DNA of 64,000 bases. Origin: Beta vulgaris subsp. vulgaris (lineage: Eukaryota > Streptophyta > Magnoliopsida > Caryophyllales > Amaranthaceae). The translations under genes were made by a program, and so were the position numbers. The stretch covers positions 30,144,616 through 30,208,615 of the forward strand of contig NC_079210.1 in NCBI RefSeq assembly GCF_026745355.1, given 5' to 3'. How positions within the stretch are numbered: the first letter of the stretch is position 1; every line of letters starts with the position of its first letter. Of the stretch, positions 10,251 through 22,171 are shown piece by piece. The notes below the pieces were generated by a model. It saw nothing but the letters and a program-made list of their open reading frames with translations, made no database searches and was not told where the DNA came from.

Positions 10251-10736
10251 TCAGTTTGCCATGCTTGCTGTGAAACAAAAATGACACTCCCTTCATCCCT
10301 TTTCGTTTGCCACATTTCCTTTTGATTACTTTTTCAAGAGTTGTATTGAGTGAGTAGTTCTGTGATTTTGCAAGTGGAGTAGGAGAAAAAGTAGAGAGAG
10401 ATTGTGGACCACGTCACCTAAAAAGATTCATTGTTATAATAGAACTCGAGTGCTGAAATTCACAGCCAAGAAGGGTTTCAGTTAAGTATCACAACGGCCA
10501 AACATTGACCACCATATGGGAAGCGGTGCCCACAAGAATGAATCACTAGTTTCAGATATCCCATTGTTAACCCCTAGTTCTAGTACAACAATGAATTAGT
10601 TTCAGATCTTGTAAACCCCTAGTTCTAGTACTCGAGCGAAGGCACTCACTATGTAAATTGATTTTTGCTAGTTAAACTGAATTTTATGTCACTTTCTGTT
10701 TATGGATATAATTATTGCTGGATTCTTGATGCACTA

Positions 10737-10945
10737 TGGCAGCTGCTGCTCCACCAGTTCATATGACAGGGGTACCCCCTTCTGATATGAAGAAGAAGAG
10801 AGATAAGCCATAGGAAGTATGGCCCTGGTGGTGCTGTGGCGGCTGCATTGTCGCCAATGCCGATTTCGGCATTAATTCCTCTGAGTAGAGACTTTTCAGG
10901 CTGGAAAAAACATAGAGCAAGGCCTTTTCAGACAATAAAGAAGCC
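10737..10945 (+). pseudogene. Short captured exon-like stretch, frameshifted
   Basis: ATG at 10737 opens MAAAAPPVHMTGVPPSDMKK and stops after 25 codons. A +1 shift restores YGPGGAVAAALSPMPISALI and continues to about 10943. GC content is above the surroundings and it lies inside the CACTA element, so it looks like host-gene capture. I do not recognise the source protein. Confidence 0.35.
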
Positions 10946-13030
10946 ATATTAAGTGGAGTTTGAGAGTCTAGGTAATTGTTTTTACATCTCTTTTAAATAA
11001 TTACTTTTTTTCTATTTTCCTGCAATTTGTTTTGGTTGATGTTTAGTTAAATGGAGCTTTTCCTATTTCATGTTCTGGTTATTTTTCATGACTGAATGTG
11101 ATTTGATATTGTCTAATGTGGGAGATTAAATTGGGTGGGTGATGCTTAATTTGCTTGTGTCTACATATGGAAACTAAGCTAGGTGCTAACTCTTTGTTCA
11201 GGATCATCGTTTAATTTTATATGTTCAGGATTTCAAGTGCTACTCCTGTTATGTATTCGCAGAATTTGACATCTCTAAAGAGTATGGCATCTATGTTATG
11301 ATCATCACTTCATACAGTTGTGTTTCTGAACTATTTTATTACTGCGTGTGGTTTAAAACTGCTCAAAGCAGTTCTCTATGTAAGTAAACAAGCATGAATG
11401 CACATGTTCACTTCTTATGACTATCCTTTTGGGTGTTGGTGTGCTTATAAGCTAACATCTCTAAAGAGTATGGCATCTATGTTATGTGGGGAGATTGAAC
11501 ATCTATGACTTCCAAAGAAAAAGTTTCTGAAACGAACATTGTCCGTTCACATGTCCTGCAGCTTATGGGCCTATATGGAGATATATTATGCACTTTATAA
11601 CAAGAATCCATTTTCTAAAAGATCGTGGCTCTCACTATATATGATGATGTTGTACTAGTATATTATGTTAGGAGCAAGCGCTACCACTTAAAATTGTAAC
11701 TATGATGTTTTCTCCCCTAAAAAGGTTGAGAATAACAGGTATTCTCTGATTGATACTATGATTTATGTTGTGCTGTAAGTTTTAAATGTGCTCTATGCTG
11801 AAAGAGTTCCTGCATCATTATGACAGATGGGCGGTTGGTAATCTGTACCATGGGCAAGTCTACCCTAAGTAGTAATCTTGTGGTTGTTTAATGTAATGTA
11901 TGTCAATTCATATCTCTTAAGCGCTCATGTTTTTCTTTTGATTTTTATGTATCTGATTTCTTTCTAACTTGTACTCTGTTTATGGAAATGATGATGTGAG
12001 ATTTCATCACCCTTGTCATCCCCACTTCTAAATTATCTAAAATACAAAAAGTAAAGTTCGGCATACCTAGTACCAATGCCTTGATTTTGGGTTCCCCTAT
12101 AATGTTTGCATTCTCTAATATGACTTGCAATGTAACTTTCAAGTCCTTGTTTGTCTGGTGAATATGCTTATGCTATTTAGGACTTGTCTTCACCCTTCTT
12201 AGATAAACATATCTAGTGGCAAAGGATGTGTGCGTATAAAAGGACATCTGCACTACAGTAATTACCTTGCTGTTCTATAGTCATGAGACTCTGCAATGAG
12301 ATTTTAGAATATTGGGTTTTTAAGTATTTATTGAACTTTTTTGGTGTTTGATTTTTTGGGTTTTTTACATGAGACTTGAGTCTTGAATAGTTTGGTTCAT
12401 ATTCAGAGCCACTCATTTTCCACATAAGCTGAAATCTTGTCATGTTAGATTTTGTAGTATACAGGAAAGGCAGCTTTTCTATTGTATACTCCTTGCTGAT
12501 TTAATTTGATGCTACTCTGGTAAACTCAGTACTGAAGTTTTTGACTTTACTTCCTTTTTCTGAGAATCAACAATGGCCTTTTACTTAGATAAACAAGCAA
12601 AACCCATTGGGAATGCGTGTATGCATTGTGTATTTTCTTCGTTTTACTGCTTATTTATTTGCGAGGGAAATGGATTACACAGGTTTGTGTATTTTGATAG
12701 TATTTCTTTTTTTTCCAGGGAGTTAGACCAGATTTTTATTGAATCAGTAAATTATCTGCCGGTTAAATCATTTGGTCATTCCCCTTTCCATATCCTCATC
12801 TTGTTTGTTTAAATGTGCAGCATTCCTCATTTAAAAACTGTAACGCAGCTGCTTGCAAACATGGAAAACTCCCATGGAAAAATTTTAGTGTTTGTGTTTC
12901 TTTGAACCCATAATTGTATTTCTTATAATTTGCAATTGTTGTTTATTAGTAGTATTTCTTGTATTCAGGAACAAAAATATATGAAATATAACTTTTTACC
13001 TATATATAATTGATTATGTATTTTTTTGGG

Positions 13031-13208
13031 CCTCAAATGCTCCGGTTTTCCTTAAAAACAGGAGCATTTGGTAGCACAAATGCTCCGGTTTTTAAGAAAA
13101 ACCGGAGCATTTGTGTTGCCAAATGCTTCGGTTGCAACCGGAGCATTTGTAAGAGTCTCAAATGCTCGTATGGCGTATGCTACGCGTGCAATACGGAGCA
13201 TTTGCGGC
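13031..13208. repeat. CACTA right subterminal hairpin repeats
   Basis: At least four pairs of AAATGCTCCGGTT and AACCGGAGCATTT face each other here; the innermost is decayed (TACGGAGCATT). The core is CTCCGG rather than the CTCGGG used at the left end, so the two ends carry distinguishable subterminal arrays. Confidence 0.8.
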
Positions 13209-13249
13209 CAAAAAAACCGGAGCAATTGAGGTTTTTTCTACTAGTGTTG

Positions 13250-13443
13250 TCAAGAATGAGGGCCTCAGGAAAAGGGGGGGGGGGGAAGGGTGGATCATTT
13301 TGAAGGGGTGGGGGAATAACAGAAGGAATAACAGGGAGGGAACCAACTAGCCCATTATCAGATAAAGACTTAGTAGACATATTTTCTGAATCAGGTTTAG
13401 TATGTGAGAGAAGAGCATCTTTAAAATTACTCGGATTCGCCAT
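13250..13443 (-). pseudogene. LINE-A ORF1 N-terminus
   Basis: The frame starts at the ATG complementary to 13441-13443 (MANPSNFKDALLSHT) and runs about 64 codons through a proline-rich stretch (PPFPPPPFPEA) to ...LILDN, where the CACTA element interrupts it. The proline stretch is encoded by a C-run on the minus strand (G-run near 13275-13285). Upstream codons in the same open stretch to 14013 lie in the leader and are not needed for the protein. Confidence 0.75.
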
Positions 13444-14247
13444 AATAAATGAGAACGAACTTGCAGACAGATTAAGAGCTAAAAAACAAGAAAATGAAAG
13501 GCAAAGGAGATACTGGTGTGAATGGAAAGAAATGACCTGAGGATTCCTTAAATAGGAATTATGCGCCAATGAATTATGGAGGCCAGAACCTCTTCCTTCA
13601 ACAAATTGAATGACAAATTCCATCACATTAAATGCACTATCAGAGAACTGCAGGTAATTAACACCAAGAGGAGCACGCTTTCCTTTAACCAAAATTAGGG
13701 GATTCGCCAGAGAAGATAACAAGCCACCTAAACTCACTCTAAACTGACAAAACTCAAGAGAGAAGCAGAGACAACTCTCACTCACCATTAATGCAGTAGA
13801 CCATAAAACCCTAGGGAAGCCAGCTAGATCTGATTTTAAAAAAGGAAAACCAAATCCTTTAACACAATTAAAATTAAATTGGGAAGATTTATTAACAAAT
13901 TCAGGTAGAAAACCAGAGAAGCTGAAAGGATTTGGGGCAAAATAGGACAATTGCCATGATTTCGCTATATTATAGTTATAGCCTTCAAATTGAATTGGGG
14001 AAAAAGTATACACCTCACAATAAATGCTCGAAAAGTAGCTGACTAGAAGCGAAACAAGGAAAAGTAATCTCGCAAATGATTTTCGGGGAAATTATTGGTG
14101 ATTAGCTGGAATCACTTTGAGAAGGGAAGAAATTGATTTGAGGAAATTTCTAAGATTTGTATAGTTATCGTGGGCTTGGTTTTCTTTTGGGGTCAGAGTG
14201 TCTCTTTCTAGAACTTTCTCTCTCATCTTTGGAATACTACATATCAT
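13444..14247 (-). other. LINE-A 5' leader
   Basis: About 800 bp between the LINE 5' end and the ORF1 ATG. It has short open stretches but no domain. Internal LINE promoters normally lie here. Its outer end is followed by the hAT element, then the second copy of the LINE target site. Confidence 0.6.
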
Positions 14248-14259
14248 TAGAGGTGTCAA

Positions 14260-14470
14260 TTCAGTTCAACAGTTCAGTTATGGTTATAACCAAACAGTTC
14301 AGTTGATATCAGTTCAGTTTGTACCAGTTGAAATAATTAACAGTTCAGTTCAGTTCAGTTCAGTTTAATTCAGTTTTTTTCCTTTTCATTTTCAGTTCAG
14401 TTCAGTTGCAGTTTAAATCAGTTTTATCCAAACAGTTAAACCAACCAACGGTTGAATCCATAGCAGTCAA
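14260..14470. repeat. CAGTT-type subterminal array, left
   Basis: TTCAGTT/CAGTTCAGTT units are repeated through this stretch, with the matching array at 18720-19065. They flank the element's own ends and are candidate transposase-binding sites. Confidence 0.75.
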
Positions 14471-15039
14471 CATTTTTTGTGGTTATTTTTTGTTTCATTT
14501 CGGTTTATTTCAGTTATTAACGAAAACCACATAACTTCGACGACGATCGCATGGGCTTGGGTAAAAGTTAATTACACTCCTGTATTTGTGCGGGAAAAAT
14601 TGAGCTTCATGTCGGTTTTGGCCAGATGTTTTTCGGGCCCGGTTAAAAATTAATGCAACAAATAAGTGTTGTCGGCACTTCCGCAATTGCCTCGAAAAAA
14701 ACAGTTGTACTTCATAAAAACGTGAATGAAAGTGACATCGGTAAAAGTGTATTTTATTACTGATATATATGATTTGGAATAAGACAAGTTTATATAAGTC
14801 GATATTGAAACTTTTAGTTGTATGCAAATCATATCATATTTGGTTTATAAAGGACGTCTCATATCAATATAAATTATTATAAACTTTCTCAAAAGACGAG
14901 TTAGACATTTTAAAAGAGTTGATTATATTAATATCTTACTCTTAGTATATTAGTTCAATGGATTAATATAACTATACTAGTCATTAAGCTCTATGCATTT
15001 GAAAATTGAAAGCTTATAATCGACGTCAAATAAGTTGAT

Positions 15040-16690
15040 GATATGGATTAGCTCAGGGTATCTATGTGAATCGATAAGTGAAATCAAGATAACAATACTC
15101 CATTTAAGTTAATCGTTAATAAGTTATATTCAATTTGAAACTCACGTATCTTAGCCAAACTAAAAGAAATTGCAATTGATATTAGATTAGATAAATGTAT
15201 CAACGTAAGTCGATAAAGTAATTGAAACTCAAAACATTTACTTAAATTGAAACATGTTGTTATTGGAATATAATGAGTGTATCAATGTAAGTCGATAAGC
15301 TAATTCAAGATAATAACAGTACTCTACTTAAGTTAATCATCTTTAAGTTGAATTTATTTTGGAACCGAAGGCATCTAATTCAGTTGCAACAAATGTAGAC
15401 TGACGTAACTCAGTAGATTGCTTAATATAACAATTCCATTTAAGTTAATCGTCTATACGTTAAATTCATATTGAAACTCAAAACATCTATTTAAACAGTA
15501 CCCTAAATTGATTTCAAGATAATAATAGTATTCTATGTAAGTAGTTATATTACTTATTAAGTTACAAAATAGTAAGTTATAACAATTAACATGTAAAACT
15601 TATATTACCACTGCTAAAAGTAACTAAACTAAACTAAGACTTAACTTATATTATTGGCTAATACATATATATTATTGACTAAAGTTATACTCAATTAACA
15701 TGTCAAACTTGCATTAATACATGTATTGATATACATTAAAGATTTAAACTTTAAAGTGATTAGTCATAATGAATAATGATCAATCACTAATTTATCAAAT
15801 TCAGATTATAGTTTTGACTTTGCAGGTTGGACATTCGATAATCAAGATAAAGTACTTTTGTTCTTCACTTATTTGTGAGCACAAACCACGCACTTAACAA
15901 TTAACAATCATAATCTATAAGTCCATACTCCATACCGATTAATGATTAGACTGTTTATTAGAGTTATTAAACTTAGCCATTTAGTTAGTTAGTGATTTAT
16001 TTAATCTCATTGGGTCACTATATAACAACAAAAAGAGTTAAATAGAGACACCAGTTAGACTGCGGGGCATAAAGTGATGAAATATGAACTTATGAAATTA
16101 TAAATAGGAAAGCATGAAAAGTATGATGTTTATAATTTATTTAAACTTAATTAACTTATGATTAGTGAATACTGATTAAGGATTGATACATAAACGATCA
16201 AAGCACAAATAATCCTAATTTGTTCATTTAGTTAATAGTAATTAATGATTGATACTTTGGTACTAAGGTCTAAGTACTAGTAAACACTATCTAGTAGTCT
16301 AGTAAGTACAATAATACGAAAATATAAATTGTCAAATACTAATTAACAAATAACTGATAAAGTGATAACATCTTTGAATGCGCTTGCAAGTTCGTATATT
16401 TATAATTTGTTCAATTTAACAATGTAACTCAGTAGATTTGTGCAATATATCAATACTTCATTTAAGTTAGTCGTCTCCAAGTTGAATTCATATTGAAACT
16501 CAAAACAACTACTTTAACAGTACCATAAGTTTAATTAAAGGTGATAACAATACTCTATTTAAGTTAATCACTTTAAGTTGAATTCGAACCGAAATCATCT
16601 AATTAGTTGCAACAGATGTACAAATTGTAACTAAATAGGTTAGTTGAACATAACAATGCTCCATTTAAGTTAATCATATAGTTTGTTATA
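15040..16690. repeat. Diverged internal repeats of the hAT element
   Basis: The phrases TTTAAGTTAATCRTC, TTGAATTCATATTGAAACTC, ACTCAGTAGATT and ATCTAATTAGTTGCAAC-like text recur in order at about 15090-15540 and 16400-16690. This suggests old duplications of a ~100-250 bp segment. No coding content. Confidence 0.6.
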
Positions 16691-17269
16691 GCATATAGGG
16701 AGGTTTGCTAGATTATTGTATTGTTTTGCACATTAAAAAGATCTTAATTGACTAATTGCTTACTAACAAGATCTTGATACGAAGACTATAACTATCGATA
16801 AAAAAAAACCTATTCCTTAAATCTCATTGATACAATAACACATCAATATAAGTATATTATTATACTATAGTTCACGTAAATGACTATAATCAGAATACTT
16901 AATTCAGCAAGTAACAGTTGTATAAGTAATATTTCAAGAACACGAAATGTAGTTTCATAAGTAATGACCTTAATTAGAGCAATATAACTAGTGTAACTAT
17001 TTACCGATTGACATTTATGCTTATTAAAAGATTCAAGATAATATTTTTATTCCCCGATTTAAATACCAAAAAATGAGATATTTGAGACACAAATATTGGT
17101 TCAATAAATGATATAAATTATGAATTAATTACTATAATAAATAATTATAATTATTATTTGAAAATGGATTTATAAGGTATGACATTTGGGATTTAGAGTA
17201 TGGGATTTAGTTGCTTTATTTAGTAGAATTTATAAGGTACAAAATTTTAATGTCGTTTTTTGTGTTTGA

Positions 17270-17704
17270 GAAGAGAGAGATTGCAATTTGCAATGTTAAA
17301 CCAATCTTAGGCGTTGATTTGAGGGAAGCATAAATCTAACTGCAGAAAATTACGGCAACTCATAAATCCATGTGTTACGAAGCGGGAGATAGAATTTCAA
17401 TTGAGCGCCAAATTCTCAAAAAAGAAGAAAGAAAATGAAACTTAAAATTGCAATTTTGGCTCTTGAACTTCAGTGGAAAACTCAAATACACACTTTTCTT
17501 TTTCCCGCCATTACAATTCACTCCTTTATAAAACAAATCAACCCTTTAAAAAACTTCAATCACACCAATTACTGAAACATTTTTCTCTCTCTATCTACTT
17601 TCTCCTCTCTCTATATATCTTTCTACTTCTATTTTCCTCTCTCTTCAGTTTGAGCAGTAGAAGTGTGGAACTATAAGAATGGCAAATTGGCAGGACGAGG
17701 AGCG
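17270..17704 (+). promoter_or_regulatory. Captured promoter with two E2F-type sites and TATA box
   Basis: GCGCCAAA (17405-17412; TTTGGCGC on minus) and TTTCCCGC (17501-17508) both fit the plant E2F consensus WTTSSCSS. TATAAAA follows at 17527-17533, then a CT-rich leader (17580-17650) typical of plant 5' UTRs. The block is GC-richer than the hAT element around it. Sequence order (E2F, E2F, TATA, CT-rich leader, ATG) suggests the promoter of an S-phase gene carried by the transposon. Confidence 0.5.
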
Positions 17705-17821
17705 ATGAGCAGCAACCCCCTATTACCTTCAGTTTCAAGATCTTCAACCCCAAAACCCAAAATCCTCAAACCCCATCACTCTCTCTCTTCCCCTGTATAT
17801 TCCTCTTTCTCTCCTACCTGA
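17705..17821 (+). pseudogene. Captured first-exon fragment, 38 codons
   Basis: Downstream of the captured promoter, ATG at 17705 opens a Ser/Pro-rich peptide (MSSNPLLPSVSRSSTPKPK...) that stops at 17819-17821. An earlier ATG (17679) gives only nine codons (MANWQDEER). SS-TPKPK-type N-termini are common in cell-cycle proteins but I do not recognise this one. After the stop, coding-like GC content continues for about 60 bp (CCGACGCTTCGCCGACGC at 17836-17853). Confidence 0.35.
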
Positions 17822-19078
17822 CGGCCTCACCTTCGCCGACGCTTCGCCGACGCTTCCTTCTCCGCCTCAAATGAAATTCAAAAACTACTAAATAGAACTA
17901 ATTTTTACTTGCTTAGTTTATGAAATTAATGACAATTTTGTTTTACCAATGAAATTTGTTGATGTAAATCTACTTATTTCACCAATGCTTAGTCTAATAT
18001 AGCTCTTTTTTTTGTATATAAATGATCGTGTAAATCTACTTATTTAGAAGTTGAAATTAGTTCATGGGCTAATAATTGTTGATGTAAATCTGCATTTTCT
18101 TTTTGGGTTATATTGATTTTCTCCTATTTTGTTCTGCTTTCTATTGCCCTTTTCTTTTATTTTTGTTTTTAAACCCCCCTTTTATAATGGGTTTCTTGTT
18201 TTATGTACATCTTTTAATTTGGAATTTCCAAAGTATTTCTCATTTTCTTGCAAGCAACAAATCTGCGGGTGATGAATACATAGTTCAATTGTCTGTCTAG
18301 ACATAGATTTTTTTTATTTTGACAAGTTATGTATATATAGCAAAAGATAAAATTAAAAGTTTCAGTTTCATATAGCTATAATATCATAAATTCATATATT
18401 AATAAATCTTCATGAATTCATATATTAATAAGGAAAATGATATACATAGCTCTTAGGGCTATGTATAAGGTGTTTAAAATGAAAATAAAATATTGAATCA
18501 AGCATTACCCTATTAAAAAATTGTCATAATAAATCTTCATGTGAGTATATCATAAAGTTGAGTAAAATTTAAATTGAGTTTAGAGTGTAAAGAAGTGAAC
18601 TTGATATAGTTGAAAATTATCATGAAATTAAATTGTATGTCATAAATTCAAGTACTAATAAAAAATTATCATGATAAAATTTGTACGTGGATTGGAGTAC
18701 TATCCTGAATTTGGGTAATATGTGAATTTAGTTCGGGTACAGTTAAAAATCAGTTTAAAACAATTTTAGTTTAAATTGATTTCAGTTCAGTTTAACTCAG
18801 TTTTAGTTTGAATCAGTTCAGTTAATTCAGTTACATATTCAGTTTAGTTCAGTTCAGTTGATCGATCAACTTTTCAGTTTTTCACAGTTATTTTCAGTTA
18901 CAGTTTATTTTAGTTCAGTTGCAGTTCAGTTTTGGTTTTTCATTTACAGTTTATTTCAGTTTCAGTTCATTACTTTTCAGTTGAATTCAGTTTCAGTTAC
19001 TCTCAGTTTAGTTTAATTCCGTTTAAATTTCAGTTGTTTCAGTTCAACTATTAACTAAACTGACAGCTCTACATATCA

Positions 19079-19095
19079 TACGACTCTTATTCATT
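19079..19095. repeat. LINE-A target-site duplication, 5' copy
   Basis: TACGACTCTTATTCATT is identical to 3823-3839. Its first base overlaps the last base of the hAT target duplication. The hAT insertion separates it from the LINE 5' end at ~14247. Confidence 0.85.
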
Positions 19096-19320
19096 GGTCA
19101 TATCCACTTCTCCAGCCGCCAAAATATACTTTCCGAAAACCGAAAAAAAAAACATTGACGAGAGAAAGAAAACATGAAAAAATAGAAAAAATGACTTCCC
19201 GAAATCGCGTCAAATTGAGATCTTAACCGCCTCTCATCCCAACCGACTCGCTTAACTTTTCTATAAATACACCGCCCATCCGTCAAATTCATCACCTTTT
19301 ATTCGTTGCGTCGCTATTTT
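19096..19320 (+). promoter_or_regulatory. Plant core promoter of R1 copy A
   Basis: CTATAAATACACC (TATAAATA at 19262-19269) is followed ~55 bp later by TTAGGGTTTC (19318-19327), a very common 5' leader motif of plant transcripts. Nothing like it precedes R1 copies B and C, so copy A alone seems to retain a promoter. Confidence 0.45.
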
Positions 19321-21100
19321 AGGGTTTCTTGGATTATTTGTTATTATGCTGCTTGATACTTTGATCGTGAAGTTGTCAATCGAATTGTTGAAGTATTAGA
19401 TATTTGGAGTGAATTTTGCATAAGTTTTTGGATTGATTGTTAATCTTGCATGATATGTGATCGGGTAGCTGTTTATTCTTTTGCTGAAGTGTCGGGGAAT
19501 TCGATTGGGATATGATGTCGGTGATCGAATTATGCAGATGTTAGTTGATTTTTTGATGGTTTAGTTATTGTTAATTTGAGTGAATTCTGATTCTGATGTT
19601 CGAATGCTGCGAATTTTATCTGGTTTTTGATGATTCATGATCAAGAAGCTTGTTTATTGAATATTCTATCGCCTTCTGTTTTTTTAATTCTCCAGAGTGT
19701 ATAGGTGACTTCTTTTTTTTGCAATTTGCAGACTCATCTCGTGTTCTTCAGCTTTTTTTTACTTATTATCTAGATTTGTAGAAATATCTTTAGATATGCA
19801 GACTCCACTAAACAAGATGTTAATTGTCGTTTTTTGTTTTGTATATATTTATGGATTAACTCTTGTTGCAAAGTGTTTGGGCGTTATTTGATGTTGGTGT
19901 CTGTAAATTGTGTTCATTGAATCGCGGAAGTTCATGAGCTCCCTTAGTTTCTTGGATTTGGTTTGTTTCTTGGACTGATCGAGTGACAATTATTTGGTAT
20001 ACAGAACATTGCTTTTGAATGACATGCTTGCTATGGAATGCCTTCTGGAAATCTTATACTATGATATAACATAACTTTGTTAGTGGTTACACTTTCAGAC
20101 TTTCTCAATCACCCCAGCAAAGCATTCAGTTTGATTCTCTCCTTCGGAAAGGGAGTGGGTTATAGTTGATTCACGGGTCTATATCGCTTGAATTTTTTGT
20201 GCATTATTTTCTTTACATAGTTGATGGATATACATTTAGCTTCAGCTTTCTCTACTAAATAGTTACTTTTTTGTTTTGCCTAAAGTTGGTGACATGTTTG
20301 TGCTGTATGAATCTGCTGTAGTTCCTAAGTAAGATAATTTATGGTTTTGAAAATTTTATATGGAGTGAGGTTGTTAGTTTAACTTAATTATATTTGTCAG
20401 TTGGTTGACTATCGCTCTTGATTTCTTGTATGCATGATGTTGATGTTAATTATCTTATTTCTTTGGCAAGAAATGAGTGTTTGTCTCATGCACGATTTGA
20501 GTTCCTCAGTTTCTCTGTCCCTTTCAATTTCCCACTAGCCAAGGTTTGGTTGTTTGATCAGTCTCTAGTTTCTCGTATGTTTTGGTTAATGATGGTGTCG
20601 GTGCCGTCGCGTGGTAGAAGGTGAACAAGCTGCTCTTGCGGCATGTACTGTTTTGGCTTTCTGTTATTGTATAAAACAGGAATCCTTCACTCTGTCATAT
20701 TTTTTTGGGCTGGTTTATGCATGTGATGAGTATCTTTTTCTGAGTATTGTGTGAGTTGGTTAATTTTGGGATGAGCTGATGATTTGTTGTTCAGAGTACT
20801 ACTTGTGGGGTGCAAGCAGGATATTCAGGAGAGGTACTTTTGGAGCTGAGCCACTTGGATCCTGTAAGTTCACTCTTTCTTATTTGTAGGATTAGCCTTT
20901 GCATGTATCTTTTGGCAGGAAGAGCTTTGTTGCATTATAAGCTTGCTTGTCTAGCGTTTTGCTTTGTGTGCATGATTATCTCACACCTTGTTGTATTCTC
21001 CTAGGGATGTTAGACAAAAGGTTCAGGTTTTATGTGGTATCCATGGACTGATCGACATGCAAAGGTTTAATGGATTACAGCTTATAGGGCTCTACTACAT
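19321..21100 (+). repeat. R1 copy A: gene-like non-coding sequence
   Basis: From 19912 this copy matches R1 copy B (26836 onward) and from ~20300 copy B at ~29050. It lacks the B segments ~27080-29050 and 29830-31060. It ends AGGGCTCTACTACAT at 21100, exactly where microsatellite begins, as B and C do. T-rich stretches, splice-like GTAAGT (20863) and the GGGTGCAAGCAGGATATTCA segment look like a spliced transcript. No frame over 70 codons is shared by all copies, so a pseudogene or non-coding RNA is more likely than a protein gene. Confidence 0.6.
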
Positions 21101-21206
21101 ATACATATATAAAATATATATCTATGTATATATATATTATACATATATATTATACATATTATACATATATATCTATGTATATATATATTATATATATATA
21201 TATATA
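21101..21206. repeat. (TA)n-rich microsatellite left of PAL-1
   Basis: TATATA runs with interspersed TATACA units join R1 to PAL-1. Confidence 0.9.
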
Positions 21207-21980
21207 GGTTTAAGTTCATATGAGAACCACCTTATGGCTGGAACCATGAGAATCCCTCATTTTACGAAGTTTTTGATCATTTTATAATATTTTTTGCTTA
21301 TTTTTTATTTCACTTGTCTTCTGGTTTTGCTCATTTAATAATTTGTAACGTTTTTGCTCATTATGCGTTTTGCTTATTTTACTTTTTTTTCTCGTTCAAC
21401 TTTTTCATGCTCATTTTACGTTTTTTTTTTCTCTTACATTTTTGTTCATTTTACGTTAATTGTTCATTTTACGTTTTTGATAATTTAATGTTTTCTACTC
21501 ATTTTAAATTTATGCTCATTTGTTACTTTTCTTTTGCTTATTTTAGGAAGTTTTTGCTCATTTTAACGTTTTTGCTCATTTTAAGTGGTTTTTACGGTTT
21601 TCACCGTAAGAGAGTTCTCATCCTTAAAACGAGCCAAAACTTCCTAAAATGAGCAAAAACAAAAAATGAGTAACAATTGAGCTTAAACATAAAATGAGTG
21701 GAAAACATTACATTATAAAAATCGTAAAATGAATAAATATGTAAAAGAAAAAAAACGTCAAATAGAGGAAAAAAATTAAAATTAGCTGAACGTAAAATAA
21801 ATAAAACATAAAATGAGAAAAAACGTTCATAAAATGAGCATAAAATTGTTAAATGAGCAAAACTATAAAATAAATGAAACAAAAAATGAGAAAAAATATT
21901 ATAAAATGATCAAACTTTTTGTAAAATGAGGAAAAATGAGTGGTTCTCACCACATGAGTGGTTCTCATATGAATTCCAAC
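21207..21980 (+). mobile_element. PAL-1: palindromic microsatellite-associated element
   Basis: Starts GGTTTAAGTTCATATGAG and ends CATATGAATTCCAAC. The ends are inverted copies sharing TTCATATGAGAACCAC. The arms (21207-21597 and 21604-21980) are homologous in inverse orientation around a TTACGG...CCGTAA hairpin and are themselves built from a short GCTCATTTTA-type motif. No coding capacity. (TA)n lies on the left and (TATATG)n on the right, as in every other copy. Transcription would give a ~370-bp hairpin. Confidence 0.75.
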
Positions 21981-22049
<69 letters not shown>

Positions 22050-22137
22050 CATATGTATATGTATATGTGTATAGTATACATATACTTGTATATGTATATG
22101 TATACGTATACGTATATGTATATGTACATAGACGTGA

Positions 22138-22171
<34 letters not shown>

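Larger units (their letters stand above)
9531..13246. mobile_element. Non-autonomous CACTA (EnSpm) element
   Basis: The ends are CACTAGTAGAAAAAACCTC and its inverse (GAGGTTTTTTCTACTAGTG), a 19-bp perfect terminal inverted repeat, with a TTG target duplication. At 3716 bp it encodes no transposase. Both subterminal zones hold arrays of hairpin-forming AATGCTC motifs. The interior carries a segment related to the R1 repeat (10060-10250) and a short exon-like stretch (10737-10945). It inserted into ORF1 of LINE-A. Confidence 0.92.
14248..19071. mobile_element. Non-autonomous hAT element with CAGTT subterminal arrays
   Basis: Terminal inverted repeats TAGAGGTGTCAATTCAGTT (left) and TAGAGCTGTCAGTTTAGTT (reading in from the right) are flanked by a perfect 8-bp duplication, CATATCAT (14240-14247 and 19072-19079). 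Subterminal zones consist of TTCAGTT units. The 4.8-kb AT-rich interior has no transposase. It contains diverged internal repeats (15040-16690) and a promoter-like, GC-richer captured segment (17270-17880). Confidence 0.9.
3840..19078 (-). mobile_element. LINE-A, L1-type LINE split by CACTA and hAT insertions
   Basis: This is a minus-strand L1-clade retrotransposon. LINE sequence occupies 3840-9530 and 13250-14247, about 6.7 kb, close to full length. From 5' to 3' it carries a leader, ORF1 (proline-rich start, DUF4283-like core, CCHC knuckle, acidic tail) and ORF2 (endonuclease, reverse transcriptase, zf-RVT region, RNase H). It ends in a ~30-nt 3' UTR and poly(A). The 17-bp target duplication lies at 3823-3839 and 19079-19095. 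The intervening DNA is accounted for by a CACTA element in ORF1 and a hAT element at the 5' end. Several frameshifts and stops make it inactive. Confidence 0.88.

Noticed and set aside
20700..20800. Box C/D snoRNA-like words (TGATGA, CTGA) in R1 copy A
   Set aside because: The spacing is too short, no terminal stem or guide complement is visible, and copies B and C do not keep the arrangement.
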